Shown piece by piece: positions 29,703 through 39,186 of a stretch of DNA of 64,000 nt. Positions within the stretch are counted from its first letter, which is position 1, and the number at the start of each line of letters is the position of its first letter. This DNA is from Thraustochytrium sp. TN22 (lineage: Eukaryota > Sar > Bigyra > Thraustochytrida > Thraustochytriidae), in assembly GCA_013306675.1 (NCBI GenBank), contig JABLUY010000148.1, positions 30,979-94,978 of the forward strand, read 5' to 3'. The notes beneath the pieces are model-generated. The model was not told the DNA's origin, searched no databases, and was given only the letters and a program-made list of their open reading frames with translations. A program made the translations under genes and the position numbers.

Positions 29703-32700
29703 CTAAAATCCGACTGCGGTGGTTGTGAGGCGAGTCTGACGTGCGCGGTCCCGGCGCATCTGCAGTCGACGGCTGCGAGACGCCTTGAGAGCATCGAGCA
29801 AGCGTACGCGCTCAGGCGGGACGATAAGGTAGGAGATGGTGCGGCGCGGAGCGGCAGGTGTGAAAGAGGACGAGGACGAGGACGAGGACAAGGACGGGGC
29901 AGCGCCGGGCAACGTCATCGTTGGCTGCGAGGGTGGCAGGCGGCTCTGCGAGGCCGACTGGATGGTCTGCAAGGCGTGTGCCACGGCCAGAGCCGCGGAG
30001 GACTGCTGGTCCTGCTGCACGAGCGCGAGCATGTATGCGAAGACGAGTGGGTTGGTCTGGTGCAGCACCTTTGCCTTGCGCACAATGATGCGGTTCCGGC
30101 GCGTCCAGCGCAGATTCTCCCAGCGGTCCGTGCGGACGCGGCGCTCCTCAGGCGAGAGGAGTTCGCCGGTGGCCCCGCGTCCGGCGGTGGCGTCTGCATC
30201 GCTGTCCGCCGTGGAGGCTTCCTCGCCGTCCTCGCCGTCGGTGCGCGTGGCGTGCGACGGGCTGGTGGGGCCGACGAGCTCGCCGGCCTCGTCGTCGGTG
30301 GCGTCAACCTCGCCGGGCTGAGGCCAGGACCAGTCATCCTCCTTGGGGAAGAAGGGCGCCCGCGCAAAGGGCACGTCGTTCCAGTTGACCGGGACGAGCG
30401 TGAAGGGCGCGCCGTTCTTGCCCTTGGCGACGCGCATGAGCGCCACGCGCACATCCGGCGTCGCGGGCGCCTCCAGCTCGTCCGCGTCCGCATTGTCGTC
30501 GTGAGCGTCGACGTCGACGTTGGCGTCGGCGCCGCTGTCGTCATCATGATCGTTTGGCGCGCCGGTGGGCAGAGCGGAGCCGTCGTCGAGCTTGCGCCGA
30601 CGCGTTCGCGAGCTTACCGCCGGCTCCAGCTCGGTCTTGGGCTTGACGACGGCACGCTTATCAACGTCCTCGTCATCTTCGTCGTTGCCATCAGCAGGGG
30701 TGGGGCGGGGCGCGACGCGTCGAAAGACGTAAGCCTTGGGCGCAGGGTTGTGGGAGGACTTGCGGCGGCCGGTGCGCGTGTTGGGCGCGAGGTTGAGGTT
30801 GGCATCGTAACGGAAGAGGACGCGGTCGCCCTCGAGCGGCTCGGCGGGCAGACGTTGCGGCGCGGTGGCGCGCACGCGCTCGACAAAGTCGTCAATGTCG
30901 AGGCGAAAGGTCCACTGCTCGCACTTGCACCAGCGTGCGCGGCGGCCAAACTCGAGCCAGCGCGGCGTGGCGAAGTTGACGGCCTCGGCGACATTGAAGC
31001 CGAGGTTGAAGCCGCCGTGGTAAGCGCGCGGGAAGGTAAACATGAACTCGCCCTCGCGCTGCACGGCACGCACAAAAGGGATCTTTTCGCGAAGCAGGAC
31101 GGCGGGCGCGAGCATGACGTTCTTATGGCGCAGAAACTCGGAGCAGAGATTGGCCTCACCGCCGAATTCGGCGCGCGAGACGATCTCCAGGCGCGCGGCG
31201 TGCTCGGGCGGGACCGCGTACCAGAACTTGGGCGCGCCGTAGTGCACGTAGTTGACGCTGTTGAGCTCCATGTCCTCGGTGTGCCAAGCAAACATGGCGC
31301 GCCACATGCCAAAGTAGAGCATCGAGGTGGTGATGCCCTTGGCCTCGCGGCCCGGCGCGAAGCCGACGCGCAGGATGGTATCGAGCTTGTCGAGATTCCA
31401 TGCGCCAGCGCTCATGTGCGTCGCGTCGCCAAAGACCGTCCCCTCCTGGTCGGCGCCGTACTGGCTCGGCTTGGAGTGCGTGCCAAGGTCCTTCCAAAAG
31501 AGCCCTTCGATGGCGTCTGTATCGCGCGCCTCCATCTCGGCCCAGACCTTGGCCGGGTCGAACGCGAAGGCCTTGGCGGCGGCGGCGCAACGCTCCTCCG
31601 GTGAGGCTGCGCTCGCGACGGTGCCCTTGACGCCCTTGGTTTTCTGTCCCCCCTCCGCCGCCTCCTCCTCCTCTTCCTCCTCCTCCTCCTCATCATCATC
31701 ATCATCATCATCTTCCGCGCCTGGCCCGGTCTTGGAGGAGGCAACCTTGCTTTTGGCGTTGGCGGTTGGCTTCTTCGAGCGCCGGCGCCGACGCGGCGTG
31801 ACGGGGCGCGCGCCATCGTCCTCACCGCCCTCCTCCATTTCCTTCTTTTTCTTCATGGCGGCTGCCTCTTCGTCCTCGTATGTACAGGAGAGCCAGACGG
31901 CCAGGCCCTCCTCGCCGTCGCAGCCCAGCGCGCTGGAGAGCTCGCCCCTGAGCCGGTAGACGCCGCGAGCGTTGGCGCCGTAGCCCTCGAGGTGCCTCTC
32001 GGGCAGCTTGCGCGCGGCCACGGTCTCACGCTGGTCATCGTGCGCCTTGCTGACGATGTGGTCCACCCAGTAGAGCACGCAGACGTCGTCGCCGCCCTCG
32101 TCGCGGCCAAAGTTGCCGGTGCCGCGGAAGCCGCGCATGCCGCGCGGCAGCAGCGGCGCGCCATCTTCCGTCTCGGGCATGGCGCGCAGCGTGAGCGAAA
32201 AGGGCCGGCAGCGCGCCTCGTCTTTTCCTCTTTCTTGTTGTTCTTGTTCCTCTGCTCCGTCATCGTCGTCATTTTCGTCGTCGTCGTCGTCGTCATCGTT
32301 GCCATCGTCGTTCTTATCGTCGGACTGGGCGTCGGCGGCAGCGTCAAACGCGGCCGGCGAGGCGGCCCACGTGCCGGAGATGGTAATGATGCCGTCGCCG
32401 GGCACCCAGCGGCCGCGCCAGAGCGCGGCGGCCGGCTCCGGTTCGCGCGCGAGCGAGGCGCGCCGCATGTCCTCGCGACGCGCCTCCGCCCAGAAGTCGC
32501 CGACCTTGCGCTTGCGCGTCTCAACGAGGTCCACGCGGTACGCCCCCTTCTTGCCGCTGCAGAACTGGCGGATGGGCTTGATGACGCGCTGCATCTCCTG
32601 CGCGCGCGCCAGGAAGGCGTTCTGCGGCTCTGTTTTCCAGTCCCAGTCCCGGGGCGGGATCACCTTGACCAGTCCCGCCTTGGCGCCGGCCGCCTCGATG

Positions 32701-32831
32701 CGAGCCACCATGCTCTCAAAGTCCGCGAACTCCTCCATCGTCGGCCGGAACACCGGCACGTCCAGCTGCAGCCCTGCGCGGCTGCCCGTCTTGGCCGCGC
32801 CCGTGCGCGCGCGGGTGCGGACGCGCCCCAT
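29703..32831 (-). CDS. KDM4/JHDM3-type JmjN-JmjC histone lysine demethylase
   Basis: 1042 aa from the ATG at 32831. JmjN domain about 25-65 (VPVFRPTMEEFADFESMVARIE). JmjC domain about 470-640: Fe(II) ligands H517, E519 and H605, 2-oxoglutarate lysine K535, and zinc ligands C563, H569, C635 and C637. The spacing among these eight residues equals that of human KDM4A (H188, E190, K206, C234, H240, H276, C306, C308, from family knowledge). Between JmjN and JmjC sits a long insertion with Asp/Glu runs and basic patches (RRRRRSKKP), probably a nuclear localisation signal. The C-terminal 400 residues are low-complexity, without recognisable PHD or Tudor domains. Expected role: oxidative demethylation of tri/dimethyl-lysine on histone H3 (K9/K36). 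Single exon. Confidence 0.9.
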   Translation of the reverse strand: MGRVRTRARTGAAKTGSRAGLQLDVPVFRPTMEEFADFESMVARIEAAGAKAGLVKVIPPRDWDWKTEPQNAFLARAQEMQRVIKPIRQFCSGKKGAYRVDLVETRKRKVGDFWAEARREDMRRASLAREPEPAAALWRGRWVPGDGIITISGTWAASPAAFDAAADAQSDDKNDDGNDDDDDDDENDDDDGAEEQEQQERGKDEARCRPFSLTLRAMPETEDGAPLLPRGMRGFRGTGNFGRDEGGDDVCVLYWVDHIVSKAHDDQRETVAARKLPERHLEGYGANARGVYRLRGELSSALGCDGEEGLAVWLSCTYEDEEAAAMKKKKEMEEGGEDDGARPVTPRRRRRSKKPTANAKSKVASSKTGPGAEDDDDDDDEEEEEEEEEEAAEGGQKTKGVKGTVASAASPEERCAAAAKAFAFDPAKVWAEMEARDTDAIEGLFWKDLGTHSKPSQYGADQEGTVFGDATHMSAGAWNLDKLDTILRVGFAPGREAKGITTSMLYFGMWRAMFAWHTEDMELNSVNYVHYGAPKFWYAVPPEHAARLEIVSRAEFGGEANLCSEFLRHKNVMLAPAVLLREKIPFVRAVQREGEFMFTFPRAYHGGFNLGFNVAEAVNFATPRWLEFGRRARWCKCEQWTFRLDIDDFVERVRATAPQRLPAEPLEGDRVLFRYDANLNLAPNTRTGRRKSSHNPAPKAYVFRRVAPRPTPADGNDEDDEDVDKRAVVKPKTELEPAVSSRTRRRKLDDGSALPTGAPNDHDDDSGADANVDVDAHDDNADADELEAPATPDVRVALMRVAKGKNGAPFTLVPVNWNDVPFARAPFFPKEDDWSWPQPGEVDATDDEAGELVGPTSPSHATRTDGEDGEEASTADSDADATAGRGATGELLSPEERRVRTDRWENLRWTRRNRIIVRKAKVLHQTNPLVFAYMLALVQQDQQSSAALAVAHALQTIQSASQSRLPPSQPTMTLPGAAPSLSSSSSSSSFTPAAPRRTISYLIVPPERVRLLDALKASRSRRLQMRRDRARQTRLTTTAVGF

Positions 32832-33514
32832 GTTTGGATGATTTCGAAAATTGACGCCTAGCCCGCGGCCTGCCGCCGCCGCCGCCGCCGCCAGCTGCCT
32901 CGCCGCCGCCGCTGCTGCCGCCGCGCGCCGCGCGCCGCCGCCGCCGCCGCCGCCGCCGTGCGCGCGCCGGGCGCCGCCGCCGCCGCGCTCTATCGACTCT
33001 GGCGGCGTCGTCGCGCGCGCCTCTTTTCGGGCTTGGAGGCCATTCCCTCCCGCCTGGCGGACCGCCGCGCTCTCTCTCGCTCGCGCGCGCGCTCGCGCTC
33101 GCGCCGCGCGCGCGCGCGGCGCGGCCGGCGCTCGCCGCCGCGCCCTGCCCGCCCCGCGCGCGCGCGCTGCAGGGGCGGCGGCGCGGGCGGCGGGCGGGGA
33201 GCGGCGGCGGACGGCGGGGCGGCCAGGCCGGCCGCCTGCCAAGAAAGCTGCGCAGGCGACTCGAAGGCCGCGCAGAGCAGCCTGGAGCTGGCCGCGAAGA
33301 ACTTTGGCGAGGACAGGCAGGACCTCGAGCAGGAGCGTCCGAGCAGGAGCGTGACAAAGAAAGAATGCCTGCTCTTGCCTTGGTTTGATGCTACGAGAGA
33401 GCTAGAGCTAGGCGTGCTCTGGAGCGAGCTGGAGCGAGCACGCCTCGCGGGAGAGCATGCAGGCAGGCAGACAGGCAGCGGGCCTCCGAAATAGCGTTGG
33501 CGAGTTATGTCTAC
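32832..33514. other. KDM4 5' flank / RPS11 3' flank
   Basis: 683 bp, dominated by GCC and GCGC low-complexity sequence next to the KDM4 ATG. An open frame continues upstream of that ATG to 33242 but is Arg/Ala-rich and lacks conserved features. A GGCA-like repeat lies near 33462-33478. No gene seen. Confidence 0.5.
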
Positions 33515-34449
33515 TTAGAAGACGCGGAACTGCTTCTTGACGTTCACGGGCTTCTGGGTGGAGCAGGGCTCGACCTGAAGCACGTTGAAGCGCACCGTCT
33601 TGGACAGCGGGCGGCACTGGCCGACGGTCACGATGTCACCCTCCTTGACCGAGAAGGCAGGCGAGAGGTGCGCGGGGATGTTCTTGTGGCGCTTCTCAAA
33701 ACGGTTGTACTTGGAGATGTAGTGAAGGTAGTCACGGCGCATGATGATGGTGCGGTGCATCTTGGTGGAGACCACGAGGCCCTTGATGATGCGGCCGCGG
33801 ATGGCCACGTCGCCGGTGAACGGGCACTTCTTGTCCACGTAGGAGCCGTCGATGGCCGACTGCGGGGTCTTGAAGCCAAGGCCGATGTCACGGTAATAGC
33901 GCACCTCGCCCTTCTTGTTCTTCCGGGCCAGGAGCTTGCGGCTCTTGGTCAGCTGGAAGACACCATCCTGCTTCTGATAGGCTGTCGTGTCGCAACGATG
34001 CTCGCTCCGTCAGTCTCCCTGTCTCTCTCTCTCTCTTTCTCTCTCTCCAGCTGCATGCCAGTCGCCGCCACCGCGCGCGGTGAAGATGATCAAGGCTGGC
34101 GCTGGCCAACCAAGGCCAGGCGGAGGTAGAAGAGCGAGTCGTCGTCGTCGCGCGAGTTGGCGACGGCGATTCCTCGAGCGAGGTTGCGAGGTCGCGACCG
34201 GCAGGCAGGGCGGGCGATTGAGCACGTCCACACATGCCGCCCGCGTCGCCTCGCAGCCCGCCCGCCCGCCCGGCCACCCGGCCGGCCGCGGCTGTCGTCG
34301 CCCGCGGTCCTCCCGCCCGCATGGCCTCCATCCCTCCATTCATCTCCGCCGCGCGTGCGTGCCGCTGCGCGCGCGCAGGCGGCAGCCTCGGCGGCCGGCG
34401 GCGGCCTCCTCGCCCACGTACCCTTGTCGTGCACGTCGATGACGTCCAT
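33515..34449 (-). CDS. RPS11: 40S ribosomal protein S11 (uS17), two exons
   Basis: Two coding exons on the minus strand: exon 1 at 34449-34422 (28 nt, MDVIDVHDK plus one base) and exon 2 at 33981-33515. Joined product 164 aa, near the family length of about 158. Exon 2 begins [20 protein letters not shown] and continues through [40 protein letters not shown] and HLSPAF, all uS17 signatures. The junction codon G|CC gives Ala, so the start reads ...DKAYQKQ, matching the eukaryotic pattern ERAYQKQ. uS17 sits on the 40S body, contacts 18S rRNA and is essential for translation. The exon 1 ATG has a strong context (GCACCATGG). The intron, a telomere-like promoter box and the flanks are listed separately. 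Confidence 0.92.
33982..34421 (-). other. RPS11: Intron of RPS11, 440 bp
   Basis: Starts GTACGTGGG at 34421 (strong donor) and ends ACACGACAG at 33982. It splits an Ala codon after its first base. The minus strand contains an AGAG-rich purine tract (33... to 34050), so the usual pyrimidine tract before the acceptor is weak. First-codon-proximal introns are common in ribosomal protein genes. Confidence 0.85.
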
Positions 34450-35270
34450 GGTGCCGGCGTGCGAGTCGTCGCTTTGCGGCTTGGCGCGCCGCCCTCCCTC
34501 CCGCCGCTCGCCCGCCAGCCGCCTGGTTGCAACGCGCCAAAGCCACCCGCGCCCGCCCGCCGCCCCAGCGCGCCGCACCGCCGCAGCCCTAACCCTAGTG
34601 CGCGCGCCACCCGCGCGGGGGACGCCGCCGCGGGGTCCCGGAACGCTGGAACCGCCCGGGCTTGACTTGCGAGTCTTGCGACTTGCGGGCCGGCACGAAG
34701 GCTGGGACGGGCCGGGACGAGCCGCGGCTCGGACTCGGAGGATGCCTGATGGAGAGCACGAGGGGGATGATGGGTGGCAGGGCCTCGGCCTGCGTGGGGG
34801 CAGGGCTTTGTTGCGTTTCTTTAGCTAAGGTCCCTCCGTCTTGTCACACCAGCCAGTTCACTCTTCGAAGGTTGACTTGTGCTTCATCACATGTCAGGGA
34901 GGTGCTCTCAAGTGGGCGCAGCGCTTGCGGCGCTTGTGATACGTGCTTCTTCGCGAAGCCCCGCGAAGGCCTGATGAGCAAGAGGTGGACTTGGAGACAT
35001 GAGCACAGACGTTGCTCAGGGATTGAATTCGGGCAGTTCGGCTCTGCGACGAGCGCTCCGCTACTTCTTAGCTAGCTCTACAGCTAGCTAGCTAGCTAGC
35101 GCCATTGCGGCTCAAGGGCGTGGCCTTGGTGATCGATTGTCTCTCCTTCTCGCACCGCTCAAGTCAGGGTCAAGGCCGATGTGAGCTCACAGCACCCGGG
35201 TATCAGTCAGAACATTGGAAATCATCTCTGAGTCAAGTCTGTGGATCGTAGTTTATGGCACAGTCAGTCG
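34450..35270. other. RPS11 promoter side and CNNM 3' flank
   Basis: 821 bp. The right part (about 34790-35270) is less GC-rich and carries a long GCTA repeat near 35068-35100. No coding or RNA gene supported. The telomere-like box at 34587-34598 lies in the promoter part. Confidence 0.5.
34587..34598 (-). promoter_or_regulatory. Telomere-like box in the RPS11 promoter
   Basis: Minus strand reads CTAGGGTTAGGG, about 140-150 bp upstream of the RPS11 ATG. Telo boxes (AAACCCTAA/TTAGGGTTT-like) are known in plant ribosomal-protein promoters, and Rap1 sites play that role in yeast. Its use here is inferred from position only. Confidence 0.4.
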
Positions 35271-37409
35271 TCAGCTGCTGCTGTGGTTCGTGTCGGCGTC
35301 GTGGTCGTGGTGGTCGCCGGGCTCTCCGGGCTGCACGGTGGCGGAGGCGTTGCCGCCGTGGGAGGGCGGCGGCGGGGTGATGAGGACATCGGAAGGGACG
35401 TCCTCGGGGTCAACCTTGAGCTGCTGGGGCTCGGAAGAGGCGACGGCGGCGCCGTCGGTCTTGTCGTTCAATGCATCTGCGTCCTCCATGGCGAGGCCGG
35501 AGGAGCTGTGGCGCGCGGTGCCGGTCTTCGCGAGGGACTGGAAGTGGCGGCGATTGATGCGGATGCAGCGCGCGCCGTCCTCGGAGGTGACGGTGGCGCT
35601 AAAGTCGGAGGGGTGGCCCTCGGGCAGGTCCGGGTCGAGCGCGCTCTGGCCAATGACGGACCACGGGCCGGCGTCGGACACGAAGCCCTCGGCGCCGGAG
35701 ATGATGCCCATCTTGCCGGAGAGGAGCAGCGTGCAGTGCGTGAGCGGCTTGCCCTTGATGTAGAGGCGCTCGCCGGCCTTTAGCTCGAGCACGGCGAGGC
35801 CGCCGACAAGGTGCTGCACATCTTCGGGAGTGAAAAGGCCGAGGCTGACAGCGGCCTTGAAGCGAGAGGCGTTCGCGCACAGATGCGCGGTGATGGCGCG
35901 CACCTCGTCCGGAGAGAGCGCGTTGCGACGGTGGCTGTCGAGCAGGCGCAGGCGCGCGAAGTCAAAGTTGGCGCGGTCCACGCGCTTGTCGGCGCCGTTG
36001 ACGATGGCCTTGGCGACCTCAGTGACCGAGTCGGTCTCGTCGAGAATCTCCTCCTGCAGAATCTCCTCGATGATGTCCTCGAGCGTGATGAGGCCCGAGA
36101 CCTCGTAGATGGGGTCGCGCGTCTCGTCCTCGTCATTGACCGTGTTGACGATGGCCAGATGCGCGCGGCCGGAGCGGAAGAGCGCGAGAGCCTCGCTGAT
36201 CTTGCTCTCCGGCCAGAGGTAAAAGACCGGGCGGCCGAAGAACTGGATGATCGAGGAGACGGCCGTGCAGTCCTCCGGGTCGATGAGGATGAGGTCCTTG
36301 GTGAAGAGCAGGCCGACGATCTTGTTGCGGTCGCCGTCCGCGTAGACCGGGATGCGGCTGTAGCCGCGCTGGAAGATATTTGACATGGTCTCAAAGTCCA
36401 GCACCTGCGAGGCTGGCAGCATGAACATGTCCTCCTTCTTGGTCATGACGTCCTTGACGAGCTTGGCCTTGAAGTTGATGGCACCGCCCATCATGCGCGC
36501 CTGGTCCTCGTCCAGCTGCTGGTGCTTGGCATGAATCTCCACCAGCTTGCCCAGCTGCCGCGACGAGTAAATGGCGCCGATCTCGTCGCGGAAGATGAGG
36601 TCAAGCCCCAGACTCAAGGGCTTGGCGACCGGGTAGAGAAGCACCATGAAGAAGCGCACAACCCAGCGCGTGCGCGCGCCCACCGCCAGCGCATGCCGGC
36701 TGCAGGCGGCCTGCGGCAGAATCTCGCCAAAGACCACAATCACGCCGGTCGACACGATGAAGCCCACCGTGCCGCCCGTGTAGTCGGCCATGAGAATCGA
36801 GAGCATCGAGTTCACTGCCACATTGCCCAGGAGCAGCGTGCACAACAGCAGGTTGCCGCGCTTGCGGATGGGCATGATCTTCTTGGCATTCTCCGCGTCC
36901 TTGGAGCCCGGGTCGCCGCCGATCACGATCTCCAGGCCGATCTTGTCCAGGCTCATGAGACCGAGCGTCAGGCCGCTGAAGAGCGCACTCAGAGCCACCA
37001 GGATCACAATCAGGATCCACTCGTACGCCATCTGGCCCACGCTCTTGGGCGCCTCCACCGTGGCGCACTGGCACAGGCTGGCGCTTGAGCACGACACCGC
37101 AGCGCACGACTCGCTCGTGTCCTGCAGCGCGCGCGCGGCCCAGCCGCCCCCCCACTCATCGTACCTGCGCGCGAGGCCCTCGCGCGCGAGCGCCACCTTA
37201 TGCTCCGCCGGCCCGCGCAGGCCCGCCACCGCGCCGGACACGCCCGTGGCCGACGCGAGTCCGGCCAGAGCCAGCGTCGCCGCGCCCACCAGCACCAGCG
37301 CCGCCGTCAGCCTGCTCACTCCGCCCCACCTCGCGCCGCCGCTGCCGCTGCCGCTGCCGCTGCTGCCGCTGCTACGACTCTTACAGCGCGCCCATTCTCG
37401 CTCCACCAT
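35271..37409 (-). CDS. CNNM/cyclin-M family Mg2+ transport protein (DUF21 + CBS pair)
   Basis: 712 aa, ATG at 37409. The first TM-like segment (LTAALVLVGAATLALAGLA) may be a signal anchor, followed by a Cys-containing extracellular stretch. DUF21/CNNM transmembrane domain about 120-300 (LFSGLTLGLMSLD, LLLCTLLLGNVAVNSMLSILMAD, VVFGEILPQAACSRHAL). CBS pair about 310-460 (DVMTKKEDMFMLPASQVLDF, YSRIPVYADGDRNKIVGLLFTKDLILIDPED, GLITLEDIIEEILQEEILDETD). A cyclic-nucleotide-binding-like domain follows (LKAGERLYIKGKPLTHCTLLLSGKM). The C-terminus is Pro-rich then His/Asp-rich. Family role: Mg2+ extrusion or regulation, with Mg-ATP sensing by the CBS pair, at plasma or endomembranes. Domain order matches animal CNNMs. 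Single exon. Confidence 0.92.
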   Translation of the reverse strand: MVEREWARCKSRSSGSSGSGSGSGGARWGGVSRLTAALVLVGAATLALAGLASATGVSGAVAGLRGPAEHKVALAREGLARRYDEWGGGWAARALQDTSESCAAVSCSSASLCQCATVEAPKSVGQMAYEWILIVILVALSALFSGLTLGLMSLDKIGLEIVIGGDPGSKDAENAKKIMPIRKRGNLLLCTLLLGNVAVNSMLSILMADYTGGTVGFIVSTGVIVVFGEILPQAACSRHALAVGARTRWVVRFFMVLLYPVAKPLSLGLDLIFRDEIGAIYSSRQLGKLVEIHAKHQQLDEDQARMMGGAINFKAKLVKDVMTKKEDMFMLPASQVLDFETMSNIFQRGYSRIPVYADGDRNKIVGLLFTKDLILIDPEDCTAVSSIIQFFGRPVFYLWPESKISEALALFRSGRAHLAIVNTVNDEDETRDPIYEVSGLITLEDIIEEILQEEILDETDSVTEVAKAIVNGADKRVDRANFDFARLRLLDSHRRNALSPDEVRAITAHLCANASRFKAAVSLGLFTPEDVQHLVGGLAVLELKAGERLYIKGKPLTHCTLLLSGKMGIISGAEGFVSDAGPWSVIGQSALDPDLPEGHPSDFSATVTSEDGARCIRINRRHFQSLAKTGTARHSSSGLAMEDADALNDKTDGAAVASSEPQQLKVDPEDVPSDVLITPPPPSHGGNASATVQPGEPGDHHDHDADTNHSSS

Positions 37410-37595
37410 TCACCGCTCGCGCAAGAAAGCCCTCGCTCCGCGGGTCCTCCTCGCTGTTCTGCTTGACGCCGCCGCCGCCGGTTGACCGGGCTCGCTCGCC
37501 GCCGAGCGCGGGGTCGCCGCTGTCCGCTGCCCGCCGCCGCTGCCGCCGCCGCGAGCTCGCGCTCCTCGCGCGGCCCGGGCCTCCTCGCTCCTCCC

Positions 37596-37630
<35 letters not shown>

Positions 37631-38136
37631 GCGCGCCGAAGCCTAGTTTTCGAATTGCCTCCCCGCCGGCGGCGGTCTCGGCGAGCGCGAGCAAGCAAGG
37701 AGCGGGCGCGCCGGCGGCGGCGGTCTATCCTCGATAGGCCGCTTTCTCCGCGCGCAATTCTCGCTCCGAGCCGCTCGCTCTGACGCACTCACTGTCGAGC
37801 CTAGCTCGCTCAGGCCGCGCTCGCGGCGAGCCCGAGCGCAACCCCGCCGAGGGCCGCGCGAGCCGCAACGCGCCGCGACGAGCGCGCCGCAACGCGCCGC
37901 AACGCGCCGCGCCGCAACGCGCCGCCGCCGCGCCCGCGGCGGCGCAGCCTGGCGGTTCCGCGGCGGTTCCGCCGAGCCAGTCCAGCGCCGTTCAGCGGCG
38001 CGGCGGTTGGGCCAGCGGCGCGGCGGCGGTTGGCGCAACGGCGGGACCCGCGGCCGCGGTCCCCGGCGCGGAGCGGCCAGTGGCCGAGGGCAGTCCGGAG
38101 GCGAGGGAGGGAGGAAGGCGCGCGGGCGGCGGCGCG
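37410..38136. promoter_or_regulatory. Divergent promoter region, CNNM / THG1
   Basis: 727 bp between divergent ATGs. It contains a GCC array near 37598-37630 and direct repeats of GCAACGCGCCGC near 37865-37925. No gene seen. Confidence 0.5.
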
Positions 38137-39039
38137 ATGGCGAACTCCTCGTACGAGTACGTGCGGGCGTTCGAGGACGCCGGCGACCGGTGCCTGCCGA
38201 GCACGTACATGATGGTGCGGCTGGACGGCCGCGGGTTCACCAAGTTCACCAAGGCGCACGGGTTCGACAAGCCCAACGACGCGCGCGCGCTGGACCTCAT
38301 GAACAGGTGCGCCGTCGCGGTCATGGAGGAGTTTGGAGAGATCGCGCTGGGGTACGGGCAGAGCGACGAGTACAGCTTCGTCTTCCGCCGCGACGCCACG
38401 GTCTTCAAGCGGCGCAAGGCCAAGATCCTCTCCCTCCTCGTCTCGCTCTTCTCGTCCGCCTACGTCTTCCACTGGGCCGCTTACTTTCCCACCACGCCGC
38501 TGCAGTCGCCGCCGCAGTTCGACGCGCGCGTCGTGCTCTACCCGACGGACAAGAGCATGCGCGACTACTTCCGCTGGCGCCAGGTCGACTGCCACATCAA
38601 CAACCTCTTCAACACGACTTTCTGGGCGCTCGTGAATCAGGGTGGTCACTCGCAGACCGAGGCTGAGCGCTTGCTCTCCGGCACCTTTGCCAAGGACAAG
38701 AATGAGATCCTATTTACGCGCTTCAGCATCAACTATAACAACGAGCCCGCGCAGTTCCGCAAGGGCTCCGTCGTGCGCCGCGTTATGGAGCCTGTCCCCA
38801 TCCCTTCTGCCGCCCAGGCGCAAGCGCAGGCGCAGGCGCAGGCGCAGGCACAGGCACAGGCGCAGGCACAGGCGCAGGCACAGGCACAGGTAGGCGCCAA
38901 GGCGGGCGCCAAGGCGGGCCGTGAGGGGTCGCCGCCCGCCAAAACGCGCTTGAAGCGGGTTGTGCGGGTCTTCCATGAGGACATTATGCAGGACGAGTTC
39001 TGGGACGAGTTGGAGCGACCTGCCGCGGACGGGTCCTGA
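38137..39039 (+). CDS. THG1: tRNA-His guanylyltransferase (Thg1)
   Basis: 300 aa from the ATG at 38137 (MANSSYEYVRAFE), close to the human length of 298. It adds the extra G(-1) to the 5' end of tRNA-His by 3'-5' polymerisation, which histidyl-tRNA synthetase needs. Metal-binding residues: D30 in VRLDGRGFTKF and D77/E78 in GYGQSDEYSFVF. Also conserved are HINNLFNTTFWALVNQGG, TEAERLLSGT and NYNNEPAQFRKGS. An Ala-Gln dipeptide run (about residues 227-252) is inserted just before the conserved C-terminal element VFHEDIMQDEFWDEL, which aligns with the FWKE-type tail of other Thg1 proteins. It converges on METTL5 with 147 bp between stops. Confidence 0.93.
   Translation: MANSSYEYVRAFEDAGDRCLPSTYMMVRLDGRGFTKFTKAHGFDKPNDARALDLMNRCAVAVMEEFGEIALGYGQSDEYSFVFRRDATVFKRRKAKILSLLVSLFSSAYVFHWAAYFPTTPLQSPPQFDARVVLYPTDKSMRDYFRWRQVDCHINNLFNTTFWALVNQGGHSQTEAERLLSGTFAKDKNEILFTRFSINYNNEPAQFRKGSVVRRVMEPVPIPSAAQAQAQAQAQAQAQAQAQAQAQAQAQVGAKAGAKAGREGSPPAKTRLKRVVRVFHEDIMQDEFWDELERPAADGS
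38816..38889 (+). repeat. GCGCAGGCACAG-type repeat encoding Ala-Gln dipeptides in THG1
   Basis: Six-base GCGCAG/GCACAG units run in frame and encode about a dozen Ala-Gln pairs. The run is imperfect (G/A variation at the Ala third base) and precedes the conserved C-terminal element. Confidence 0.9.
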
Positions 39040-39186
39040 TGAATGGCATCAGAAACGTGCGAGAGCCAATCGCACTCTGCCGCCGTCGGCGCCTTACCAT
39101 CGTCTCTTTCTTATTCTCGCGCGCACACACACACCCTCTCTCTCTCTCTCTCCACATGCCGCATTCCGTACGAGAACTTCGCGCCT

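Noticed and set aside
29697-31604. Plus-strand open frame (635 codons) opposite the KDM4 gene
   Set aside because: Composition-driven shadow; the minus strand has the full JmjC metal site.
32832-33242. N-terminal extension of the KDM4 open frame upstream of its ATG
   Set aside because: Arg/Ala low complexity over a GCC-rich promoter region, with no conserved residues; the ATG at 32831 puts JmjN at the usual place.
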